60,843 bases of DNA from positions 67,114 through 127,956 of the forward strand of contig JAAAIG010000014.1 of NCBI GenBank assembly GCA_015852425.1, given 5' to 3'. Every line of letters starts with the position of its first letter. Position 1 is the first letter of the stretch. A program made the translations under genes and the position numbers. The notes beneath the pieces are model-generated. The model saw only the letters and a program-made list of their open reading frames with translations. It ran no database searches and had not been told where the DNA came from. The DNA comes from Gryganskiella cystojenkinii. Lineage: Eukaryota > Mortierellomycota > Mortierellomycetes > Mortierellales > Mortierellaceae. Below are positions 10,150 through 23,188 of this stretch, one piece after another.

Positions 10150-13100
10150 TGTGAGAAGAATGCCGGTGGAAAAAAGGTGATAGCGTTTTTAGGTGAATCA
10201 GCAAGAAAAAAAAATAGAGAGAGAAAGAAGTTCCTTTTATTTGTGGGGGGAAGCAGAAAAAAAATTGGCATGTGCGTGCATTGCCATGCCAAAGGGAAGG
10301 AGGCATGCCATCGATCCTGGACGGGAACAACTAAACAAATCAACAAATCGAGGGAGAAAAAATGGATGAGTCGACAAGTCAGGGGCACTGTGTCCAGTTT
10401 TTTTTACCATAATTGCTTGGTGTCACAAGCGCGTCTTCCACGCGGCAGGAAAATCCTTGCTTATCTCAAACTGGAGAAAATGCCAAAGAGAGTTCAATCA
10501 AGGTCCCACGAAAACGGGACAAGTCTTCGATGACTTCATGACGATGTGGGTATAAAAAAAAAAGCATGGCAAAAAAGTTCTCAAGGGAAATGGCTTGTGA
10601 GCTTGTTGGCTCGTGGCAAACTCAAAAAAATTTCTCGGGTCCTGCTCCATTTTTGTGTGACTCAATGGGACGCAACACAAAGAAATATCCACAGACCCTA
10701 GATTCCTGCACTGCAAGGCGTGGTTGTTTGTGTCATGCAACCTTTTTTNNNNNNNNNNNNNNNNNNNNNNNNNNNNNCAACGTTTGGAAACCACTCAAGC
10801 TTCTATCCGTTTCTTGCCCCGATCTTCCCTGTAGCAGTATTTATTTTTGCACTTGTTTTATGCGATCGCTGCACCCCCCTTTTCATGTCCCTATGTATCT
10901 CAATGACAATGCATGAGGACGGGATGTTGCAAAAGACCAGCCATTCTTCGACCTTTTTGCTTATTCATGCCATTCCGTAAGAGTTCTAATCCAAAAAAAA
11001 GTCGCTCTTCGCGACCTGCGCATTTGGATGAATGATCGTAGCCACAGACTCAATAAAGCCGCTAGTACGGTCTATTAACAGACGCGTGTACTTCTTTATG
11101 GAGTGAAAAATATAAATTGAATGGACAAGTTGGTTTCGACTCCAAGATGTTGGGAACATATGCACCGGGAAAAGCGTATGCCTGGCGCAAAGACACAAAC
11201 GATTGTTTAGAGTCAAAATTGGTGGCAACTTTGCTTTCACCCCTTATTTATGAAAACCTTCGGCATAGGGCCTAAGCAAGTGCTTCAGCTGGTCTGAATC
11301 CTGTGGTTTGTTCAATGACCCAGAAAGGTTTGGTTCGGTGAGAGGACAACAGTCTATGTACAGGAACCTTATGACCAAAGGTTTTTTGGTCGACCCTCTC
11401 TCTTCTCTCACGACAAAGGCAGTCTCATTAAAGGGGCATGAAGACAACAAATAAAAAAGGCCTTTGTTCTGTCTCCTTGCACTATCACCCCCTGCTTGTT
11501 CTTGTCTCTTTTGTTTTTTTCTTTTCCTTTCATTTTGCCACCTGTATTGGACTTGCTAACAAAGACCTATTACGACACCACCCAAGATTATTTTTTGTAC
11601 TGTATTCCGCAACCGATGTAAGTCAAACCGTAGAATTTTTTTTCTTGTGTTTAGCGAAGAAAAGTCCATATATCGCGAAAGTCCCAACTTTTGGCTGTCG
11701 TGCATGATGACGATACGTTTTCTCAAGTCCATCGTGAAGAGAAACTGCGCTTCATTGACTCGAACGATTGATAGATAAGAGGGTTGTCACTGGAGTACTA
11801 ACAAAAATAAATGAATTGACAGGGCAATATTCCAATCTCGCTTTCACTGTCCCATGTCCCCAGTGGCAACAATCTACCCTTAAAACAAAACAGACTAAAA
11901 ACACTTTGACGGGGATGTACTATTGAGCAGGCTTTACCGCGATTTGTTTGAGCAAATCTTGATATTCCTATAGTTTTCTAGATATTTTCTTTTTCCCTGC
12001 GTCAATTGTTCCAAGCACAACGATAGAAGGACAACAGAGAGGAACAGAGATGGAAGAAGGGACGCGTCTCTTGCGCGTCCCCTGCACCTCCGCGTTTTTT
12101 TACGATTATTCAGGGCCGTGTAACGGCACGAACGTCGCGTTGTGTTTCCCCCTTCCAATCACACTATGCTTATCCCTTTGCTCTTCCTCTTTGAACTCTT
12201 TGACCGTAGAACAAAAACCAGACATCCATCCTGCACACCGTTCGTCATAAACTGTAACGGAGATGGCAAGGAGAGGGGACTTCGCTAAAAATTCTATCCA
12301 AAGGGGTTATCTTTTATCTCGTGTGCGAGTGGCTCGTTCGGCTGAATGACCCTGCTGGACCATTAGGTGGAATGAGCCAGGTGCATTTTTTTTCTTAATA
12401 CATGATATCGAAAGAAAGAGGTCCCTATTTGCAACGATTGAACATGCTCGGGTCCCAGGTCGTCTCATTGGCATTCCTCCATTCCTTCCATTCCGTTGCT
12501 CATTTCACTCCATTTCCTAGAGCTTATTCATTTTTGGTGGTCCTCCTCTTTCATAACCCTTTGCCTGGTGGATCAGTATACCCATCTTGTTGCTGCCTTT
12601 TTTCCCCTTCTCTTTTCTCCTTTTCGTTCGGTGTGGATGGTGCCAATCTCTATGCTCCTCACCCCTCGTCCTCCTGGCCACCAAATGAGAACTTGCATCA
12701 AAGGCTGCAGAAACCTTTTTTCTTCTTCCTCCTTTTTTCAAAATCTCATCATCTCAATCTTTTTTTTTTTTTTTTTTGGACTGGTCCCTTTCCTCCCAAG
12801 TTCAAAACCGGGAACCCTCTCTTTTTTTCTGCTTCTTGCTCAAGTCAGTTGGTCTTTAGCCCCCCATTCCAACCTGTCCTGGCAAGATCCAATATCATCT
12901 AACAGAAGGAGACGCTTAAATAAAGAAGAAAGAAAAAAGACACACACGTTGGTCCCCGAACATCCTCTCTGACTTCTTTCCAATCATCCGTCTCTTTCTT
13001 TTTCTCGCTCCTCCTTCCTCCCTTTCTCCCTTCCCTCCTTTGCCCCTCTCTAGCCCTTCGATATCTTTTCGCTCCTTTCAATCCCCTTTCCCTCTGCACC

Positions 13101-13954
13101 CGCAGAACCTCCTTTCTCTCCTCGCCCTGCCCACGCTGTCCTCCTTTTCTCTCCCTGTACATCCACTACAACAAAGAAAACCTATCTCCTGCCTGACTTA
13201 TTCTTTTTGTACAGTACTTGATCCTTCCCCCCTGCTTCCTTTTTTTTCTTTTTTTTTTGTCGTTTTTCCTCCTCTTGTGGTTTGTTCCTTTCTTGGGCTT
13301 TTGGCTGTGTTCCACTCGTTTTGTTCTCATTGCGTTGTTTATATCAGCATTTAGTGCCGCTGTTTGCCATTCTTGACCACCGGTCAACCGGTTTTTGTCC
13401 ACGGTGAACGCGCTACAAAATAAGTCTCGTAATATTCATTTTGACAACTTGCTTTACCTTTTTTTTTTCTCCAGCTTTCTACAATTTGGCTTCATTCCGT
13501 CTTAATACCGTCCAGCCGCTCCCGACTCGCTTTTCTTCCCTACCTACGACGAGTCGTCATTGACTTTTTCATTTTCCAAACACGATCCATTCGTTCATTC
13601 GTTCGTTCATTCCTCATTTCAAGTTACTCTTTTAATTCCTTTGCAAGCTCAACGACTTTTTAATTTTTTTAATTTTTATTTTGGTCAACTTGTCCACATT
13701 GTCAGGAACCACAACTCCAACGACCTCCTCCCTTTCCCCTGTCAGTACACACACGCAGTGACATATCCTTTGCGTTATCCTCCTCGGATCTTCATACTTC
13801 TTTATTTCCTTTGCCTATCCACCTCCTTCTCCGATCGACGGTCTTCCTCTTCCGACTAACATAGAGAACCATTTGAAGTTAACCATCAAAAAGCCTCAAA
13901 GAAAGGACCAACAACTCTATCCAATTAAACCAACTGCAAAAAGACCCCAGTTGA
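10150..13954. other. 3.8 kb intergenic region between divergent genes
   Basis: No gene is supported here. The right third (about 12400-13950) is strongly CT-rich on the plus strand (long T and C/T runs at 12750-12780, 13000-13150 and 13230-13260), which fits an extended promoter and 5' leader of the AT-hook-like gene; leader introns are possible. A perfect 8 bp GC-rich inverted repeat with a 7-base loop sits at 12059-12081. Minus-strand frames at 10986-11240 and 11244-11450 are open but have no splice partners or recognisable sequence. Confidence 0.5.
10749..10777. other. Assembly gap (29 N)
   Basis: This run of 29 N follows a T tract. Frames crossing it are not interpretable. Confidence 0.99.
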
Positions 13955-16900
13955 ATGGTTGATCGCGATTCCCCAGCCCCTTCAAGACCAGAGGGTGTCG
14001 AGAACAACGATAACTATGCACGACACGGCAGCACTTATATAACCGTTCAAAGGCAAGAGGGTTGCAATCAAACAGAGTCCACAAGCATAACTTCACTCAA
14101 CAAGCCTGACCAGGACTCGGCTTTTAGACAAAGGCAAGGTGAAGGATCTCCGTCCACCGAAAGGCAGACGGAGGATCCACATGGAACTGCGGCCGTGGCT
14201 CTCGCTGTGCTCTCATCAGGAGTTGCCAGTTCATCAGGAGGCAATGCCACCGCTGCACCGTCTTTTTCGTCCACCTCAAGAACAAGTAGCGAGGAGGTTG
14301 TTAATGGGCAAAGAGAGGAGGTTTTGTCTCAGGGCGAGACCACGAAGGACGATGGTCTTGTCTTTGATATTAAGACGGAAATATTCTCCGGTGACGACAC
14401 CATCCTCACGAAATCCTCCTCACTGTCTGAACATCGTCATCGACACAAGAACCAGCAGGAACAACAAGAATCACAAAAGTTTCATTCTGAACAAAGGGCC
14501 TCCATAACAAAAGAGCGATCTTCATCCTCGTCCTTCTTTGTATCAAATTCCCCAGAGCTACAGGGATTCAAAGAACAGAGATCCTTAAGTCTGAAAACAG
14601 ACGCGCAGCAACTACCTCGTCCCACCCTCCCTCGGCCGCCCTTGTCTGTCACGACAGCAATCCCACCAGAGTCTTCAATAAAACAGCGTACATTGAGCGA
14701 ACAAGTGGACGAACATGACCCACAATTTTCTGGCGTCCGGATGCACACTGTAAGCCTATCTTTTTTTTTTATTGCGTTATCCGATGACCAAAAGGATCAG
14801 ACTTTTCTTCCTTTCTTGTTTCTAATGGATTCGCAACATTTTTCCGATAAACCCTCGCAGCTCTCTCACGAGCTCAGGCATCGGCTGTCAATAGCATCTG
14901 GCAATCGAGACCGGGAAATGTACGATCTCGTGTCGGCTCCTCCAGCAAGCGGAGTGGCTCAATATCAGGACCGGGGATCGGATCGGAAGGAGAGGGAAGT
15001 GAACGATCTTGATTTGCGCAGGAGTGGCAGTGGTGGAATTGGTCACGATGGTCGCGATGGTGGTGGTGTCCATGCTCGATCGGAATATTTGACAGGAGGC
15101 GCATCACCCGCTCAAATAGGACCGATTTATCAAAGTGACGACGACAGACCCCCCTGCCAAGAGAAACTGGATTTTTCAATGGGACCCCACGTTCATTACA
15201 ATCACCGTCATCATCCTCACCAATACTCTCCACAACGACGACAACCTCTGGGCGGCTCTACGTCTTTGCAAGAATACTCGGAATACCCCCGATCTTCAGT
15301 ACATGATATCAGGCAACATGACCCGCCCCCTCGCTACTCGTCGCCCACGATGGAGTCGGTGGTCAAGCCGAAGCGCAAGTATACAAAAAAGTCTATGATA
15401 ACCTCCACCTCTTATCATTTTACGTTTCCAGAAATGAGTGGTTCTTACAGTTCACGCGGTGAAACAGGAGGAGGCGAGATTCCATTCAGGCCCGAGTTAA
15501 ATGACCCACACCATCTCTTGATGCAAACGGACCGTGGTCTGGTCTTGAAGACGCAGATCCCCAAGAAGGGCCGACCCATCTCAAAACACCCATCATCAGT
15601 CTCATCGTCATCATCCGCGGCCGCCACGTCGTCCTCCTCCGCAGCAGCATTTCAAAGTGTACCGACCCTTTCCTCCATAGAGGTCCTGCCAGCGAGTCAT
15701 CCTTATTTCAGCACCGGCCATGCAAATGCAACCACTGCCGTAGGAACAACCGGAATCCCTTATCCAGCGCCATCGTCTCCTCTGTCATCATCTGTCGGAC
15801 GTCTACCTGATTTGCGCCCGGGATCCCTTCCAGTCTCCACTGGTCAGGATGATCACCACCAGCAGTACCACCGTCACAACAACCACCATCACCCATCTCA
15901 AATAGACCCGGCGCCGTCGCAAAAGCGATTTCAGACTCTGAACACTGCCGTTCACAGAAAGCCAGGACGGCCTCCCTTGGCGGCGGCGGTCGCCATACAT
16001 GCACACTCACAATCTCATTATTCATCTCTTTATCTAACCAGATCTAACCAGGACACCACCACTACCGGCATAATGCATTCACAACCTCAACCAGCGTTAT
16101 CTCAGGCGCATCACCATCTTCTACAATACAACGGAGCGACCGAAAGCAATGGAGGTGAAATATCACCTACGACAAGCGCTGGTCCTTTTAAACACTACCG
16201 CGATTCATCGCCGATATCCGCTACCTCCTCTTCTTCGACAAAAGCTTCTACAAGAGGTGTCCCAACCAAAAGACATAGCTACCCAATTATGACTGAAAGT
16301 CAACGGCGTCATCAGGAATCCAATCATCAACAACAGCACGATCAAAACTACCTGCATCAGCATCAACAGCACCGACGATCCCCAAACGCGATTGTAGATT
16401 CACCCACAGAGATGGAGGACCAGCATCAACATCCGCAACAATCTCACTATCATCATAACCGCTGCTCAAGAGACCAAAGCCCTCAAGAATATGACCGCCA
16501 CTTTTCCGCAGGAAGTGAAGTCATGCCATCATTCGCCGAAGGATATCCACCGCTTCGCCCAAGTAGTGCTGGCAGCTCTGTGGGTCGCAAGCGAAGCAGT
16601 TCTGGAGCAACGAAAAGCCGAGGCTACAGCGACAGCGGCTTTAGTGGAGGAGGAAGCACCGATTTCGACAATCGACGTCATGATGAAAGGAGTTTAAGCG
16701 GAAGGTATTTCGGGCCTTCGGAGGAAATGATTCAACCCCCTGTAGAAGGTGCTCGCGCTCGAAAGAGAATATCTAGACCTGAAGTGGGAAACCTCTACCA
16801 GGACGAATATAGGAACTGGCAAGAAGGAGAAGAGGACGTGAGCAGTGTTATTCGGTCTTCAACTTGGAATGCCTTTCCTGTAGAGAGACGAGGTCGCCCT

Positions 16901-19459
16901 CGTTCTACCACAGCGCTGCAGCCCCCAGTTCGCGCGAAGCAGATCCATCCAAATTACGATACTCATGCTGGCTCAGAACAACATGACCTGGAATTCAATC
17001 AGAGGGGTCAACGTCGCGAGTATGAGGATCGCCATAGAGGAGGTCGCGTTAGCCATGGCCATGGTCACGGCCACAATCATGCTCGATCTTTGGATTTGTC
17101 GTTTGTTATGGCGTCTCAAGAGCGACAACGTATCAAATATGGCGAGCATATGGACGAGAGGATCGGAGGATGCAGAGGATCGGCAGCTGGTAAGAGTGGA
17201 ACGTTGCCCTCACCACTTGTAATCTCGCCTACTTTTGGTCATGCAGGTAATTACCAAATTTAACAATGCGACTCTTGTGACATGTTTCTTGTTCATCTTT
17301 TTATCGACTGTTTGTTGAACAATCCCATTGTGTCTAATTTAGGCCCTGAGCATTTACTGTCGGAAAGATCCGAGCAAATATACTCTGGTGATCGATACCA
17401 CGAGTTTGACTCACCCCTTCCTCCGCCTTCTCAACCACGCACCTCCTCCACGACCACGACGGCAGACCGCTTAACAAAAGAAATGGCAGGTTCGAAACCG
17501 TTTGAATCGCTATATTCTCTCTCTGGATCGATGTCAGACCACCCAGCCCGCTTGGTCGCCATCGAGGGTAACAACAACCAAGGTCGTCGTGCAGCACAGG
17601 GCCCTGTAATGAAGACAACTCCCAAGCGATCGTCTAAAAAGGGACCAGGACCCCACCTGAAAAAGCATCAGATCCTGCAGCAGCAATTGCAACAGATTCA
17701 GAGGGAGCAGGAAGAACTAGAAATCCAGCATGCACTTCATCTACGACAGCAACATCATCAAAAACAGGCTCCAAAGCAACGACAACAGCACCATGAGCTC
17801 GTTCGAACGAGATACTCACCATTTTCTCAACGATCTCAACAGCTTCACAAGAATGTGGCACAAGCTCAGCAACAGCAGCAACAACATCAATACCAGGACG
17901 ATCGTCTCCATCATGCACATCACCCATACCATCCTCAACAGCCCCAACCAGGTCGTCCTCCCAAACAAAGAGTCTTGATGCGATCCGAGAGTGCATCCTC
18001 GGTCCTTCATGGCGGTCAGCTCTCGCCTCAGTACCCAGCACCGCCGCAATTTCATTCGCATTCAAACCAACAGCGTTCACCGCACTCATCAGACCTCACC
18101 AATAGTAATTTACCTTCGACCGCAACAGCAGCCCCAAGTTTGAAAAGGCGACAGAATCAACATCAGACGATTCTTCTTCGACCTGTCTCGCTAATGCTAT
18201 TTTCTGGATCCGCCGTCGGTGGCATAGCTGACAACACTGGGTCGCCAATGTCCATCAATTCGTCAACATCGTCGACTGGCCGTGCAGGAGGAGGAAGGCC
18301 TTTCTATCATTCTCAAGGTGGACCTCCACCTGGACAGCCTCTGTACCGATCCTTGCCTGCACTCTCACCTCTCTCTCCCAATCAAATTGCACCTTTAGTA
18401 AGTGCCACGACAACGAACGTTGCCGCGGCGGCTCAAGAACAAGAGAAAGGAAGAGACGGTGGACCGAATTCTCTGATGATCACGACGAAGTATCCTCATG
18501 GCCAGTTCCCTCCTCGAGAGGTCAATACGGCCGCGCTTACCTCTACTTCTCAGGATCGTAACTCGAATATGCATCCGTCACCCCGTAGTTCACCTTCAGT
18601 CTCGCTGTCTTCTCCTCAAAGTGCCACAGGTCCAAACTTGGGACATACCGTCTCTGGAGGTCCATTTTATCCTCCAAGACTCTCAAGTCCACCATTTGGT
18701 TCGTCACGGCCAGAACCATTTGGACACGGCACCTATGCCCAACAACAGGAGCAAGGTACGCCCTTGTCTCGTCCTCGAATTTCGTCCACTAGCACAAGTA
18801 GTCTGAGCTCCCATCACTCGACGCCAGGCTCGGTTGCTCAATCCGTGTCACGCTCAAACAGTTTGTCCATCACCGCTAGACGAAATACTGAGGAAGTATC
18901 AACTATGAACAGAGGGGAGATGAGTGCCAGCAGCAGTAGTAATACCTTATTCCATCATGATACGGACATGTCGACGTCATCATCCGTGACTTCGCTCTCT
19001 TCACTGTCTTCCCTGAACACGCTCAGTCATCGACACTCTCAATCGAGTTTGACGACGGCGGCGTCCTTGTCTTCGTCTTTATCACTGGCGGCGGCCACCG
19101 CTGCTACTGGAGAAAATTTTGCACCGCAATATCAAGACCGCGTTCTTTCTCCTCAACACAAAGAGATGGTTGACATCAAGTCTGAAGACGAGCCCTCCGC
19201 AAACCACTGGCCAATGTCACAGTCGTCTGCTTCTACCCTGATGACCAAGTTAGGATCCGCAGGCAGTCGACCACCCTTACCTCCAGATCACCATCCGACT
19301 CGTTCGTCTACCCCGACACCTACACCGACCTCGACTCCTACGCCAAGATTGGGTCCTTCGATGACAGTCAATTTGGCATCATACGCTACTATAAACACAA
19401 CGATCGAGGAGCCTGTTGTTGAACGTCTTTCAATAAACACGCTGCCAGACGATGTTTGA
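13955..19459 (+). CDS. Large disordered protein with several AT-hook-like motifs
   Basis: The model has exons 13955-14749, 14861-17246 and 17343-19459 (1765 residues). The first intron is a multiple of three, so an unspliced version would add 37 residues rich in Phe and Leu, which look like intron translation. The protein is almost wholly low complexity (Ser, Gln, His, Pro). It carries basic GRP cores typical of AT-hooks: KKGRPISK (near residue 500), KPGRPPL (near 630), RRGRPRS (near 940) and PGRPPKQR (near 1260), plus a related KPKRKYTKKS (near 434). AT-hooks insert the Gly-Arg-Pro core into the minor groove of AT-rich DNA, so a nuclear chromatin-associated or regulatory role is likely by inference. 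A Gln-rich coiled coil (LQQQLQQIQREQEELEIQ) lies near residue 1180. No zinc finger or other folded domain was found. Confidence 0.85.
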
Positions 19460-19915
19460 TTGGAGCGAAGGCGCTATTTTCTACTCTCTACTATTTCGCA
19501 ACCGATAAATGGACACAGCAGCATAAAATAGGAAGGAAAAAATGAGTTATTTACAATGTGCGTTTTTTTTTTCTGTTCTTTTGTCCTGCTAAAGTTGGAG
19601 AGAGTGGAGTGTTTTGTCTATGATATGAGTGTTTTGCTTTTTTTTATAGAGAGAATGGCGTATGTGTTTGTGCAAGTGGGTGTAGGTCATGTCGAAAGTA
19701 ATCATCATCTTCGCCTCGGTGTGGTTACTGCTCTCTTGGTAGCAGGGAATAGGTTGACGTAAGTGAGGGGTTGAATTGAATGTTATGCGAAAAATAAACG
19801 AGTGGAAAAAAGTTAACAGGGTAATAGTAAAACAAAATAATAAAATAAAGTAAGAGGGGGATATAGGTCACTCGGTCGAGTCGATTCGAGTAGGATCAAA
19901 CCATGGCGCATGTCT
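19460..19915. other. 3' intergenic region between convergent genes
   Basis: These 456 bp separate the stop codons of the AT-hook-like gene and the WNK gene. AT-rich stretches with AATAAA-like words (around 19790-19850) could serve as polyadenylation signals. Nothing else is seen. Confidence 0.5.
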
Positions 19916-22900
19916 TTAGAACCCATCGTCCGTGGTTCCACTGGAAGAATTACGGGTCAAGGCACTGGGTCGCTTGATGCTCTTGCCAAACAATCGATTC
20001 CGTAACGCACGCGAGGCAAAGACGGTGAGATCGAACCCAGCCCAATCGGAATCCTGAAGATCCTTGAGATCACCGATCGTCATGATATCTTGATTTTTGA
20101 GTTTTGTGAGCCATTCACCAGCCTTGTCTGGTCCTCGATGATAAGCTAACGCAGTATCGTTTACAAGATCTTCGATCGGAGCATCCAGGCTGTACTCTAT
20201 TGATGTAATAGCAGGAAATATGTTAATACCGGAGAACTTTTTGTTTCCAGTTTATCAAACACAACGACATTGCGAGGAGGAGCCTACCCTTGAAAGGAAG
20301 TTCGGTTTCTGCAGCCCATTCTGGATTTGAGTTTTTGCGGTCCAAACCACTTGCAGTACGAGTTAACTGAGCGATCGGACTCGAGACTGCGCCTGAGGAA
20401 GCGCCACCAGCGCCAGCAACGGTATCCAGGGCTAGCTGGGAGATATTTCCATGATGGAGGAGATTGTGGCCATTTTGGGGCATAGGTGACGAGGGAGTAT
20501 GTCCTGCACTGTCTTTCTTGTCACCCGTCCCTGCCATCTCGCGCAATATCCTGTTAATGTCGTGTGTTATATATCTCTGGTATTTTTGGGGAAGAACGTT
20601 CTCCTCAATCTATCAAAGAAACAGGGATAAATAAGTTGCGTTAGTTTTTTTTTTTTTTTTTCTTTTCACCCCTCGTCCAAAGCAAGTCTGCATCGCAGCT
20701 GAAATGAAAAAAAGTCCACAAAGTAACTACCATCTCGTTGACGACTTCCTCTGCAGTATCCGTATCGGCGTTGAACTCAAACTTGACAGAGAGCATGTCC
20801 ATGCCTTTGAACACGACCTGTAATGTCAGATGGTTCTTAGCTTCGTTTGTCGTCAGTACTACTACTTCGGGTTCTACACCCAAGAAAGGATCTTCGATTG
20901 CCTCCTGAGCAGAGTATCTATAGGCGTGAGAAAAAAAAGCAAAGATAATTAGATTCCACAACTCTATATTACCAGGAATTCCTCCGCCTGGTGCGATTAC
21001 TCTGACTCGAGTAATCTACCTTTCATGCTCAGGGGCAAGACAGCGTTGTATTAGATGCAGAACCTCCGGGTCAATAATCCTGCTGAGACATTCTGGTTTT
21101 AGTCCCTAAAGAAATTAGAGAGAGCGTAGGCAGGTTAGTTTCGCCGCCATAATAAAAAAATAAAAATAATAGAAATGCAGTGCCGTTCGCTATGTCAAAC
21201 TGGAGGGTAATCCCGTACCTGAGTGACTTTTTTGTAGATCTGTGCTGCGTTTTTGCATTCGTTGTAAGGATAATCGCCGGTGACCATCTCCAAAAGACAC
21301 ATGCCGAATGCATAAATGTCGACCTTTTCACTGTAGCCCTTCTCCTCGTACATTTCTGGAGCCATAAACTCTGGTGTACCAATCACTGTATACTTCTTGC
21401 CGATCTTCATCTTTGCAGTACCCATATCTCCGATCTTGACCTCTCCGTGTGCGCCGTTGATAAAGATGTTGTCACACTTGATGTCACGATGAATAATTGG
21501 CGGGTCGTAGGAATGAAGATAGATGAGCCCCTTGAGAATTTGTCGACACCAACGTTTGACAACCTTGAGATTCGGAGATTGCAATTTGCGGATATATCTG
21601 TCATAGTACGAAAAAAAAGTGAGAGGAGGTGAGCACAAAGACTTCAAAGAAAAGAAGAAAAAAAAGACGAGAAACAATCATGAACCTGTCGATTGCCACC
21701 GATCGATCCAAAATAAAGAAACAGGCCCAAAAAAACATACTCTCTCAAGGTGCCGGAGGTCATGAGCTCGGTGATAAAGATAAACTCAGTGTTGCTGTAC
21801 CAACAGTCGTGAAAGTTGATGATATTTGGGTGGCGAACTCTCTTCAGGATTTCGACCTCTTGTGACAACTCGGCGTATTCCTGTTTTGTTGTCTGGAAGC
21901 AGTTCCAAGCGACCTCGTAGCCCTCCTCGCGGTCGATTCCCTTGTAAACAATCTTGTATGCGCCCTTTCCAAGAACAGAGTTGAGCTATGAGGACGAGGT
22001 CATACAGAAAAAGAAAGCGTAAATAAACGTTAGTCCCATTTTCAGGGTCATATTTCATTTCACTTTTGAGTCCATTTTGGCATGTTTGCCGTGGGAGCAC
22101 AAGGGAGTCATTGTTGTTTGACGAGCTCAAAGTTTTTTCTTCTTCTTTTGCGTGCTTGAGTGAGGGAGGAGTGCGGTAGTGGATCCCAACAAACAACAAA
22201 ACAGCGTCTCGGCCGTGTTATTTTTCCAAGCTCCTCCATTTCGTCCAGTTGTTATTCCATCCTTATGACAAATCAAGCCTGTACTGTTGTTGTTGTTGTT
22301 GTTGGGTCCGACAGGGGAGAGCGAGACGGCAATAAGGGCGTTCAACAAAAAGACCGCTCTCTCTTTTTTTTTCTGTCCGAATCCTCTCCACAGGTAGAGC
22401 AAAGTCAACTCTGTATGTCCAACGTGTCCATGAACACACTCTGTTGCTGAACCCTTTATAGTTTTCCCCGTCTATAACCTCATTGTTGGAATCAGTTTCC
22501 CACCAAAGAGTGACTCCCATTTCAGTCTTCCACCGACTCCTTGGCAAAAGGTGGGCGACCGGAATGTTCCATGCAGCGACCGTTGGTGTCTCTGTTTTTT
22601 GGACACATTCTCCAGTTCACAAAATTGGTGGCTAGTTTTGAGTTGAGTTGTCTCTGTTCCTTGTCCGTTCGTTCGTGTACTTTGCCTGGGCCAAGAGTGT
22701 GTGCCGTTGTTTTTTCTTATCTTCTACTGCTCTCAAAAAAAAAAAAAAAAAGAAACACATAGCCTACCTTTGCATATCGACCGTTGGGGCTGACCTCGAC
22801 AACCTTTTCAGGATCGTGCTTCGAGTGATCAATGTATTCAGCTATTGATGACAATTTCAAGAGAACAAAAACAGCCAAAAAAAAACGTAATGTCAGCAAC

Positions 22901-23188
22901 AATGCAGCCAAATGGTCTTTGCGAATGAACTAGGAAAGGAACAGTGCACAAATCTCATAGGGGCAGGCCTTCGTGAAAGGGACAAGATTGTGAGGTAGGG
23001 CAAGCGCGTCTGCCACAGTTCCGCTTTCTCTGTTCTCCATTCTCAAATGCAAAGATGGTTTTTGTCTGTAAGAAAGGAGATTCTTTACCAAAAGAAGAAA
23101 AGTGTTTGTCTTGGTCGTCGTCGTGATGGTGGTCTGATCCCTCGGATCCACTCTGGTATCCACGGGCATTCAGGATTGGATCTGGCAT
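19916..23188 (-). CDS. WNK (with-no-lysine) family serine/threonine kinase
   Basis: Eight exons: 23188-23089, 22841-22768, 21985-21741, 21597-21219, 21105-21020, 20917-20731, 20609-20288 and 20145-19916, about 540 residues. The kinase domain (about 55-330) has [11 protein letters not shown], where the Lys in the glycine loop is the WNK catalytic lysine, and EVAWNC, where the usual beta-3 lysine is Asn. The catalytic loop is HRDIKCDN (D178) and the P+1 region [19 protein letters not shown] is WNK-like. The magnesium-binding Asp is D197 in DMGTAK. A PF2-like domain ([20 protein letters not shown]) lies near 325-355. The C-terminus (about 466-515; [18 protein letters not shown]) looks SAM-like. 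In animals WNKs control ion cotransporters through SPAK/OSR1 kinases. The last intron is uncertain: a 90 nt version (acceptor at 20198) shifts the frame and loses the SAM-like end; the 142 nt version chosen keeps it. Confidence 0.93.

Noticed and set aside
10986..11450. Two adjacent minus-strand ORFs
   Set aside because: Neither has recognisable sequence, and I found no splice signals that connect them in phase.
12059..12081. GC-rich perfect hairpin
   Set aside because: A single 8 bp stem with a 7-base loop is expected by chance in this length of DNA, and eukaryotic genes do not use such terminators.
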